Shown: piece by piece, positions 1 through 12,400 of the stretch
Numbering within the stretch: the first letter of the stretch is position 1
Layout of the letters: each line of letters opens with the position of its first letter
NCBI RefSeq assembly: GCF_011397635.1
Contig: NC_064753.1
Span: 41,350,322-41,414,321 of the forward strand
Length of the DNA stretch: 64,000 nt
Source of the DNA: Epinephelus fuscoguttatus
Lineage: Eukaryota; Chordata; Actinopteri; Perciformes; Serranidae
Direction: 5' to 3'
Program-made: the position numbers and the translations under genes
Notes under the pieces: model-generated
Databases searched by the model: none
Seen by the model: only the letters and a program-made list of their open reading frames with translations
Told to the model about the DNA's origin: nothing

Positions 1-5
1 CGTAC

Positions 6-420
6 CTTCGTCTCCTCTGGCTGTTGGTCCGTCTCACTTGTCCCTTCTGTCTTTTGAGGCTGTGAGGTGGACGGCTCGGCTGCAGCGCCCCCTGGTGCAC
101 CGGCAGCAACTGCACTGGGCAGCTCCATTGGCTTGTGGTCAACCTCTGGGGAAAGAGGAGGAACGCAGAGTGACCAAACATACACACAGCAGATATATAT
201 GGAGGACTCCAACACTTGATATTCCTCTGAACGTGTCGGCACTCATCTAATTTTTTTCTAACAGGAAGTTCTTTTTACGTCACTCTTTGAGACAAAATAA
301 AACCTTAATTTTAGTGCTTGGCTGACAGCATTATTATGCTGTGTGGGCCGGTATGGAGTGCCAGGGGGGAGTGACTGGAGTGTTTGGAGATAAACATGCT
401 CTGCTAATGGAGGAAAAGGG

Positions 421-473
<53 letters not shown>

Positions 474-3400
474 CCCATCTGCATGTTAATTGTCAGGCTG
501 ATTGATTCAGGCTCATCGAGGGTTCTCCAGACTCCCTGCAGCCCTTCTTTACTCTGCACCTCAGACTCTGAAGCACCTCATTACTCCACACTGTGACGCA
601 CAAACACACCCACTGAGAGGCTCCGCTGATTGTGGAGGCCAACCTCCTTCAAACCCACAAACCATCTCTGATTCTCGATACACAACCAGCCTTATATCTG
701 TACACACACACACAAGAGGGCTGCATCTCCAAAAACGTCCACGAAAAAAAATCTTAATATATAATTGAAAACAAGAACACGTAGCCAGAAAATAAAATAA
801 AATGAAATTAGTTAAATTAAATTAAAATAGAATTAAATATTCACAACAATATTAAGAAGGTATAAAACATAAATTAATCATCTTAGCTTAACAAAGACTG
901 GAGGAGAAACTGTTTGCCTACCTCTGTCAAAATAAACACAGTTTATACACCAATGGTTAGCATTGTCGCCTCACAGCGAGAGGGGGAGCCCTTCTGTGCA
1001 GAGACTGCATGTTCACCCTGTATCAGCGAGAGTTTTCTCTGGGTACTCTGGCTTCCCCCCACAGTCCAAAGACATGCAGGTTAAGTGGTGACTCTAACCT
1101 CCTGAGACCCGAACTTTTGTTTGGTGTGCATGTTTAATTTCTCTCAGCTATCTGGGATCAGTAGGACCTGATAAGTATAAAAAACTAAACATTGTCAACA
1201 ATAATAAAGTCTTGATGTCCTCTAACAAGGCGATAATAAAGTTGCGATGTCCTCTAATAAGGACAAACAGCGTCTTAGCTTGTTACGGCTGCTAAAAATG
1301 GTCACCTTTATTACTATAAGCATTATTAATCATAAATAAACTAGTTACAACCATTAAATGTGATCAAGTTTTGGATCTTGTCCACTTTTGTGTCGGGATC
1401 AGATGCAGACTGACTTTGCAGAGATGGCTGCCATCTTGTTTTTACATGGATTAGTGTATCGTGCTCTTACTACCACTAGATGGCACTTGTTGTTGGTTAT
1501 ATTTAAGATTATTTTATTCAGTTAAACAATTAATATTCCTATTATTACTAATCGACTGGTCAGCAGTCACCTGAATAGGCTGTCAGACGTCAGACAGTCG
1601 ATGTGACGTATATTTCGCTGCAGTGGTTTGTGGGTCAGAATAGCCAGTAAAGCATGCTGCCTTGCATACTGGAAAATTAGACCAGATGCAGTAGAACATC
1701 CTGGTACTTTTACTGATACTGCATTTGACATACTAATTATTGCGACATACTAATTTTTTTTCTGGCATTCTATACAGTATGGCAGTATGGGTGTTGAAAC
1801 ACACAATAACATTTAGTTTTCTGCCACTGTCAGGCTACTGATCTTTTTCAATTTTAGACAGAGCTAGGCTAACAGTTTCCACCTGCTTCTACCTCTTTGT
1901 GCCAAGCTAGGCTAAAACACTTTACAAATCTATCTCATGAAACTGCTATCAGTCCTATCTGACTGTGGGCGTTTATCAAAATGTCAGACTGTACGTTTAA
2001 ACAAAGAAAGGTGTAAATTCTAACACACAACTCACCTTCAAAGTGTCGGTGATGCGACTTGCTCTGTAATTTGCCCGTGACCGGGACGTTCAGAGGCTTT
2101 ACTTTGTTCTTTGCTGCAATCAAGAGAATCATCGCTCATATACAACGAGACCTTTTTATATCAACTGAGAAATACGAGCAGCTTAGTCAACATGCCTTCG
2201 ACCTTATACTCACACTCTGACCATTTAAGGAAAGACTGGCAAAATAATAATGAGCCATTTAAACAAAAACAGGACTTTAGTTAATTACCCACAGCTATAT
2301 AAAAATGTAAACATACATCCCTCCAGATTTTTGTGGCATTTTGTTTTCCTCAGAGAAGAATCTCTAAATGGCATTTTCTGTGCAGGATAAATCTTGGTAC
2401 ATAGCAGTGGGAGAGTGTTTATCTTCTCATACTCTTGACTGAGTCAAATCAGCAACTGAACAAAAGCATCATGGTCTTTACACACAAACTATTTAAAAAA
2501 AGTGTAACTTGTTTTTGCTTCAGTTTGGAGACTTTTTCAAAAATTCACATTTGTTTTAACTGATATGGGAAAAAATGTAAGATATTGTTGATACGTTTAC
2601 TCTAACTTAGACTGTGCTTTACAAACAAACCACATTTAGACAGACGATGCACTACTGAATCCTTCGAGACTCATCTTGAAGCCTTGTTAAAAAAACATCC
2701 TGATGGAAGAGTTTCATGCTCTCATGAGCACAACCTGAGGTTCCGTAACAATCCTGTGAGTATTAGTATCATTATATACTAAATGTTATATATTTCAAAC
2801 AGCCAGTGTGTGAAAAAAGGTCAGTGATCCTCACAACAACATCAACAACACAGAAACATGCGGTGCAAACAAACCAACATGCAGCCATCCAACATGTACA
2901 AACCACCATCTAATATAAACAACCATGTACAACCAATCCACAAACAAGACCAGAGTGAGCACCACAACAAGACGCAGCACACAGATGTCTTACCTTTCCT
3001 CTGCACTGACCCCTCCCCTCTGACATCACCATTAAAGGATGTCTCTGATTGGCAGAGATACACATGACTAAATACCAAACATTATCAGTCTCCTCCAGTT
3101 ATATGACACTTTAATTACATGAAACTATATATGTGTATGCATTAAAAAAAATCCTTTTTGAAATTTACTTTTGGTCCGATGATGAAATGAAGCTGGAAAG
3201 TCAGAATTTTGCTCCTCAAGTTCCTAAATTATAATTCAGTTATTTTTAACTGTCTCAAAACAGTACAAAAAATAAGATTTAGGTTTGCTGACTTATTTGA
3301 TACACTGTCAGGGTTGAACTGCACAGAACGCACACATGAACCACGATCACAAGACACACGACACGAAACAACAGTGAGGCGACATCTTGTTGTCGCTCTT

Positions 3401-6400
3401 ACCTCTCCTGACTTTCCTCGGCCCAGGGGTTTTCACAGCCCCTCTAAGAGCTGCCTCTGAGGATGGAAACCCACAGTGACCATTTTAACGTCATCTGAGC
3501 CACAGGCGTTTATTTGTTTTCTTTGTGACTGCACCTTGTGTCCACTCAAACTGACAGTTATGATCTGTGTCTGTGCTGTTCAGTGCCTTCTCGTGACGAT
3601 GGGACCGATTCTTTTCACAGTATTGTTTCCTTACAGTTATTATGTGTAAAAATATCAAACCTTTCGAAGCTTTTAAGTTTTGATATTTTTTGCAAAATAT
3701 GTTGCCAGTTTCTCCGTGACACTGCTGTAGCACATGCACAGCTGGTGCTGCCCATCCCACAAAACCTAATGGCAGACGGTGCCCCAGACTAACGTCCAAG
3801 AACACAAAATCTCCATACTGCTCATCCGCAGTGATCCAAGTGTGCTGCAGCCCCGACATAAAAAGTTGTTTCGAAAAACGTCATATGAACTCTGTTTTTA
3901 GCCTCACTGTAGCCTGTAGCTCTGACTGCTTCTCTGTGCTCCGCGTTCACATGTGTGCGCGCTCAGGGTGATCGGTGATGCACGGTCTCTGAAGAGCAGC
4001 AGTCTCGTCAGTACTGATGTCCAGATTCTCAAGTGCAGGCATCGCCAATTCCCAGTCTGAGCAGCAAAGACTTTCCTCATCCGTTGGCAGTGCTTTGCAT
4101 TTGAAACAACTACACCACCAGGTTTCCAGTGCTTGACTCCGGTATTCTGCGGCTGGCTGAGGGTTAGGCTCATGAGCTGCGGCGCCTGCTTAGTCCAGTA
4201 GCCTGAGTTCCGTCCGTATACTCGGGCTCAAACAAATACGGCTCAACAAAGAAATGCTGTTCCTCCTCAATTTCAAAGTCTTCAGACATGTTGGGCTGTC
4301 CTTTGCTAAAAGACTGTAGTGCAAATTATCTTTTAGCAACTCTGGCTACCAGTGTCTCTCCCTGCGGTGCACGTGTCAGGTGATGTAAACATGGGTGAGC
4401 AAAGCTCATGCTTTCGGTGGTCTCGCGCAGGCGCGCGCACGTGAATGCGGAGCACAGAAAAGCAGTCAGAGCTACAGGCTACAGTGAGGCTAAAAACAGA
4501 GTTCATGTGACGTTTTTCGAAACAACTTTTTATGTCGCAGCTGCAGCACACTTGGATCACTACGGATGAGCAGTATGGAGATACTTTGTGGATTCAATTT
4601 TGTGTTCTTGGACATTAGTGTGGGGTGCCGTCTGCCATTAGGTGTGCTATCCACTCCACCCGCCAATCTCCGCAAGTGTTGTGAGGACTCTAAAACTTCA
4701 CCAGGGCCTCCATTGGCATATGGGTGAGTAGATAATGGCTGAATTTTCATTTTTGGGTGCACTATCCCTTTAAAGCTAAAGAACACACCGAAGTTGAAAG
4801 AACGACCATCTGAAGTGCACATGCATCTTTTGCCTTGGCTCGCAAAAGTCTCAACTTGAGTCCCATTTAATTGCTTCTCTTTCACTCACTGTAGCAGCTC
4901 CCTACGATAACAGCGGGTGGGACAAGTCGGGGATTCATGAGCAGTCGGATGATGGACAGGCTGACCTGGTACATACTTGACACTAAAAAGAATAATTCAA
5001 AAAGATTTGTTGGTTCCTTTTTCACCCATCACTAGTGCCTCCTAAATGATCTGTCAGTATTTTGTGATAATCTGTTGAACAAAATTTACATCTGATGTTC
5101 CCTTTGTCCTTGGACCTCGGTTAAAGATTTCCTACAATGCCTTCCAACGTCACCAGAGAACATAGAACCAGTTTTTTTTACATATGAAAAGTAGAAGCTC
5201 TAGAAAGAATCCCTCCCTGTTGTGATGACACTAGAGCTGTGTGTAAAAAAATTACAATACCAGTACCTTTAAAGTGATACCGATAACATTACAGTACTTC
5301 ATTCAAGACCCTTTTTTCTATTTCATTGATGCCCATCATGTGAATGGATGCACTTAATTGTCTACAATGGCCCCAGATGCCACAGATGTGTGGTACAGCC
5401 ATATTGTCAACAGCCAACTCTGTCAAATACGCTGCGCCTGACGTCACCACACCACAGACTCTATGGGTTGTAGCTGCTGCAGTAGCGAGCCAATCACATG
5501 CTGCATCAAACTGAATAATTCTTGCAGTGATTGGCTGAGAACAAACCATGCAATTAGGTTTGTTTTCTAGATCTTGGTACAAAAAAACATCTGAGTGCAG
5601 GCATTGATGGACAGGAGAAGTTTCAGTACTTCTTGGTACTGGGTTATTTTGGTTGAGATTAAAAGGTTTTGAGTACCGTTATCCACTCCTGACACAAAAA
5701 CCTCAAATGACATTTTCTGCTGACAGATTTTGAACTATCAAAAACATCTACAGGTGATGTAACTATTTACACTATTTATCTACTGGCATTAAAAAGTGAA
5801 CTTAGAAGTGCATCTCCAGGGTCATCACTGACAGATGTTCTTTAGCCATGTTTACTGTATGTATTTTTGGAGGAGGATCTTTCCTTTAATGCCCAACATG
5901 AAGAAGAAGCTTTAAGAAGTGTGTAAATGATTCCTGAATTACCACTTTCTAATAAGTCACCTTTTCATGGGGATTATAAACTGTACCTAATGTCATTACT
6001 GGATAATAAATCATTTATTAATGCTTCAAAATGAGCTCCAACTCAACCAACTACATCAGTAAAATTCTGTTTTTACATTAAATGAATGAGTAAAAATAAT
6101 CTCATACATAATAGTGTAACAGTCACGGGACATTTTACTGCAGTGAGTACTAATACTTTATGCTCATTATACTTACATACTCTCACTAAAATATAATTTT
6201 CAATGCATAAGTTTTACTCATAATGGAGTGTTTTTGTAGTGTCGTATTAGTACTTTTACTTAAGTAAAAGATCTGCATCCTTCCTCCACAAGTGTCTGTT
6301 TCTCCACATCTGACTGAACAGAGAAACACAGAAGACTGTTTCAGTCATCAGGAAGCTGAACCTCGGGTTCATGTTTAAGATGCAGTCAGGAGCCACTCTC

Positions 6401-9400
6401 AGCTGCGGTCCCACTGTTACTCGGGCTCCATAGAGATAAAGAGCTTGGTCTGCTAGCACACTGGCTCTTATCCAGCTTTTATTAGCCTGTATTGAAAAGC
6501 TGATTAAGGATCAGCGGTGGCCGAGTGCTGCGAGAGCGAGGGAACAACGGCCCACTGAGTTCGAGGACGGGCTGAAGGTCGCCGTGGTTCATCACGCTAC
6601 CCTGACTTACAGGAAGGGACAGGACGCACAGACCGGGACAGAGCTGAGTCACTGCTTCCCAGAGCTGGAACACTTAGTTGATTAGTCGATCGGCAGAAAA
6701 TCAATCAGTCAGTCGTTTCAGTGATTGTTCAAACCAAAATTCACCGGCTCCTCAGATGTGAGGATTTGCTGCTTCATTATCATGTAACACAAGAACTACT
6801 AATTGATTTCAAGCAGAATAATTGATAATGAAAATAATCACAAGCTGCAGCCTCATTGCATCGAACAGCACCGTGTTCAGCAGGATGTTATTCTGATGTG
6901 GTGCAGAAATAACAGGACAGTATCAAGTTATGGATGACAGCAGAGTGTGGTGTTTGAAAATGAATAAAGTAATTTAACCTTTTTTGTGCTCAAATAAAAT
7001 CCAAAATCTCAAAATGGTCTCTAAAAGTGGAAAGTTTTATATTTGTCTGCAGATGAATACAAGTAATACATTTCATTTTTACTGATAACTTCAGGGGCAT
7101 GTTATCTTTTTAAAGATATTTAAATTTCACTGATGGAAAGATGGTCTTTTCAAAACTGGGGTGTCTAAGCAGTCGAGAGACTTTTGAAACTGGTGCTATG
7201 TGGTCAGAAAACACAAAAAAGGGCTGTGGCATTTGCTTTTGCTCAAGAGGTAGAAAACCTACAACTACGAGAGCACTGTGCCGCACTGGACCAGTAAACA
7301 CTCCGATGGTGAGTGATGTGATGCGAGACTGGATGTTTTTCCACAGGAAACACTATGGTGGCTGGCTGGTTAGACCCACATTGTTATGATATAAAGCTGG
7401 TTGAAAAAAAAGGGTACATTTTGTTGTTTGTCTCCTAATTTTAGATTTCACAGGGATTCTTATAAACTTCTAGAAAACTGCTTGAAAAACCTCCAGGCAG
7501 CAGATGTGATTTTATTACTGCTGAAACCATTGTTGTTTCTGGTTGTTACCTTCTCCCAAAGGGTCCAGTGTGTGGATCATCAGCTGGAAGATGGTGCTCC
7601 TCAGGGAGGTGTTGTGGAGGGAGGCTGAGCTGCCGCCTCGCTGCAGAACGGGACGCACCTACAGGCCAGCAGACACAGATATCAAACTGCAGTAATGACA
7701 GGGTTCCTACAGCTCAAGGTTACTGGATTTAATCAAATTTTGAGATCAATTTTATGATAAATCAAAAAAAAGAAAGAAAGAAAACAACTTTGCCCAAATG
7801 TTTATTGTCACAAAAAAAAAAATTGCGATTTTGTGTTTCTCACTCTGCATGTGGGATTCCACTGCCTTGATTCTCATCGAGTCAGTTAAAAAACTTTTTG
7901 CATAAAACACACCAAGTCTCATATGCGTCGCCTTGTATTGGTTTCGGCCATACAGAAATCATAGCTTAACAGCCAATTTATATTGAATTGCACTCCTCAT
8001 GTTGTCCAGGGTGGCAGACAGTGGATCCTCTGCTCTGAGGGTCTCGGCCAGAAACAAAATAAGTGTTGTTAGTTCCACTGTCCTGATCTGTGTGACGGTA
8101 ATGTGAATGGCTTTCAGTAAGTTATTAAAAAGAAAAGGTGTTACCAATTATTTTGACATTTTACAATGAAACGTTAAAAAATAATGAGTCATAATCCTAC
8201 TTCCCATGTCTTAACATCTGAAGACATTTGAAAAGGTTGATTTATTTTAAAACCATACAAGGCCTTATTTTTAGATTAATGAATTCAGTGCCTTGTAAGG
8301 CCCTGATCACACAGACAGTGTTGAAGCAGCTGGAGGCAGCTTTTTGTAATTGTTTTAATGAGAATGAAGCTTTTTGCTCACGTTTTTTGCGTTGTGACAC
8401 ATTTTTGCATTTCTGCCTTTTTGCTTGAGCGCTCTGAACTCCTCGAGTTGAAAAAAATTCAACTCAGAGCAGAAAAGCACCCCACATCATCTCTTTTTTT
8501 TGGTCATCTTTTTTTCCCATTGTCCAATTGGATGATTTGAGAGACGGGCCTTCTGTGGTGGCAACGGCAGCAAGTTTACAGTTGGTAAACAATGAAAGAC
8601 ACATTGGTGGTAGCGGTTGCTGGATACCAAGAACTATATGGCCCGACGATAGACGGCAAGTTGTCAAACTGCCCCTGAGTCATCCTAAAATGTGTCTGGA
8701 AACAGCCATCATCAAGGTGAAGCTCCTGGACCAACTGGTGATACTCCCTGTGATCCACCCTCTTTTTTAGGGTCTCATGTACCCACACAGATCTCTGTTT
8801 CCCTGTGCCCAACAAACTGCTGACAGCCTCTCACCCTCAACCAGAGCCACAGCAAAAACCCTCTGCCTCAACATTTTAGGAACTAGATACTAATTACTGG
8901 GGGGAAATGGTAGATTGATTACACGGTTAGATTAGTGTAAGGACGTGATGGGATGGTTGCCTGGCAACAATAACAAGGTGCATCAATTGTTTTATTTACT
9001 AATGGCATTCAGTTAGAAAATAAAGGAGTGCGGTTTGCCTCACGTTTTGCAAAACCCTTTCTGTGTGATCAGGGACTTTTTCAGAATCTGCAGGAACCCT
9101 AAATACCTTTCACGTGACGTTAATTGACTAAGTGCAAACCTTTAAGGCCAATAGCACCACTATTTTTTTGGATAATGGCTCATTTTTGAATAAAACTAAT
9201 TAGGCTACCAACTAAAAATGATACAGTGTAACCCCAGTCTACTCCAACAACATTACATTTAGTTTTTCTTACCCTGAGTCTTGCTCTGTCCTCTTGAGAC
9301 TCTGATGGCGGTTTGTTGCGTTGAGGGCTCCGCAGAGTCTGTTGAGTGTCTTGTTTGGATTTATCTTCAGCTTTTGGTGCTGCAGGAGGAGGAGTAGGAG

Positions 9401-12400
9401 CAGCAGAGGGAGCAGGAGGAGGAGCAGCAGCAGGGGGAGCAGCAGGAGGAGCAGGTGCTGGTGGAGCTTCACTTTCCTGTAAAGTCAGTAACAACATAAT
9501 CAGTTAGCGGCAGCTCAGTAATTCAGTTTGCATGCGTTCATTTACAGAGTTTTGTTTGGTCCAGCTGTGAAAATGTACATCAAACATTCACTGATGGATC
9601 GCAGATGTCTTTATTTGGATGTCAATTTCCAATCATCAAACATTATGTAAGTACTATAGTAAGTCAGTAATCCAATATAGTGACCACTACAGTATCTGTG
9701 AGTTTGCTGCTATCAGCAAAACAGCACATCACAAACCCTTAAGCCTTAAAGTGGATTCTGCTTTGTTGCTTCATCCTGAGGCCTCGTGTCAAAATCTAGT
9801 ATCAACACTGTCATTATCTGCTGATACTGTGCTGACATGGGAGGGGGAGGCTGTTGGGTCAGGGTCGTTGCTGTGAGAAGATCCTCAAATCCCTTGTTGA
9901 ATTGAACCAACCGTGTTTTTTACTACATTTACATGCACTAAATATTCAGTTTGTTGCCCTTATTCCAAAAAAAGTAAACATTCCTACTAAGCTGTTTTAC
10001 ATGGCTAATGAAAATGAATGTTCCACTAATATTCCTGTTTACATGCAGCCGTGCATACTCTGATTAACGTACCAGTTATCATGTCAAAACATTTCAGTGT
10101 TTTCCACTGGTGGCAGACTTGTTTGACCCTGTGAAGACAGCCTCCCTCTTACATTCCTTTAACTACCTTCTTGCAAAGGTCTGTGTTGTGGTATTTACAC
10201 ATATCAAAAAACCTGTTGATATCCAAGTCTTTCATAATGTTTAAAAGTAGGTGTGTTTCTCCTTTCCACCAGAAATGTGTGCTTTTTGTTTGTTCATCTC
10301 TAAACCAGCCCTGCAAGCTATTGGTGAGTTGGTTCATGTAACACACAGAACTGACTGTGAACATAAGATTCAATAAAAACCTCAGTCTAGATGCAGATTC
10401 AACAATCTGTGTCCAAATAATGCTCCTGAAACCCAGTTAATACCGTCATACCTCACATGTCATAATTGGAAAATGCGGGACAAAAGACATGCACATCCCA
10501 ACGTCCTATGAACTGGGTGCTGGACCAAACAAACATCTGGCAAAGTAGAGAAGAAATAAGTCCCCACACCAAGCAGCTCCCATCTGAAAGGATTTTAATG
10601 CACAGTGATGTTTCAAGTCTATGGCTCTTCCTCAGACAGAAAGTACTACATCCCGTGTCAAATTTGGAATAATTTCATATTTGGAATAATCGTGTAATAT
10701 CAGTGTGCATGTAAACATAGTAATTGTAAACTGATGGTTAAAACACAGTCATACTCACATGACACAAACAGGCGTACAGGTGATATTTGATAATTAGCAT
10801 GTTCAACACATTCTCAATCCTAGGTCATCAAATACCAATGCTTTGTCACGCCCCTCTGCGTGTGATATCGACGCACAGACCACTCTTTAGCAAACTTATG
10901 TAATGCACGGCTGAAACACATTGTAGCAGGTTGTCATTGTCATGAAAAAATTGTGGTTATGTTTGGATAAGATATCAGTTTTGGGTTGAAATAAGTATGT
11001 TTAATACATAACATAACATGATGCCAGTGCACAACGACTGTATATAAATTGCGTGATGTTACGTTAACACAACACTGACTTTTGGTTTCACACGGGACAC
11101 GAACTGCTGTCTCCTGGGTGAAAGTCCAGTTCTGTTTGGCCCATTCACCTCTCAACCTATGTGGACTTCCTCGCTCTCTATACTATGCCAGTTGCTCTCA
11201 GCATCAAGTATTGCCACATATGGGTTTACACTGGAGTTGGTTGAAAGCCCAATGTGTCTCATACACACAAAGGGTACCTTTGGTGTCAATGACGTGACAT
11301 GACAAAGCAGCCGTATTTGACACCCTGAGAATGAGAACAGGCTGGCGCGCTACATAGGAAAACCTATACCACTCCATTTGTGGGCAAATTAAAGCCTATC
11401 CCACCTGATACTGCTGAGAGGCAGGGTACACCCTGGACAGGTCGCCAGACTATCACAGGGCTGACACATAGAGACAGACAACCATTCACACTCACATTCA
11501 CACCTACGGACAATTTAGAGTCACCAATTAACCTGCATGTCTTTGGACTGTGGGAGGAAGCTGGAGTACCCAGGGAAAAACTACACTAACACAAGGAGAA
11601 CATGCAAACTCCACACAGAGAGGCTCCCCCACCCCTAGGCTCAAACCAGGAACCCTCTTGCTTTGAGGCAACAATGCTAACCACTGCACCACCATGCTGT
11701 CTATATCACAGGTGCTGTTGGGAAGCGAAGGCCACATCCTTCGAAGGCTGCAGCCTCTGAATTGAGACACAGCTTATGTCAGGTCTCTGAGGGAGTCATT
11801 GGAGTGATACAATTTCCTAATTGTTCAAGTTGGCGAGGCAAATAAAATCTTTGTCCTCAGTAAATTAACAAGCTATTATGCAATCACACAAGAATGAACA
11901 GAATAATAATTTTACATTAGTTTCTTTCAGTATTTATTTTTGCTTTGGTTGATTTTGTTAATCATTCAGGTAAATGTCTTTATTTAAATAAATGCTAACA
12001 GACAGACTATCTGTACACGACTCATATGACAGGCGTGGACCGCTCATGAATTCGGTTCTTACGAAATTGTCTCAAATCACTTGTCCATGCCAATTAATAA
12101 CGAATCTGTTCATGCGAGTGATTACTGCACGAGTCCTTTGCCTCTGCAACATGATCTTTAATGCCATTTGTCCTGTGTGTATTACAACATATTCAACAGG
12201 TATCCACAGGTCTTTCTTTGAACACATCAAAGGGATAAGACTGTAAAAGTCTTGGATAGTGCATATTGGACTCCTGGAAGAGGATATTTTGATTTCCAGT
12301 GATTCTGATCAATTAATGTGGCAGCACGTGTCATTGTGCCCAGTGTTAAGACTGAAGAAGCACATACTGACGGCAGATATGCTTTCATGCTAATTGAAGA

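Noticed and set aside
3947..4289. True P2X7 receptor gene
   Set aside because: No channel domain is nearby, the frame is broken, and it lies in a foldback element inside an slc24a1 intron.
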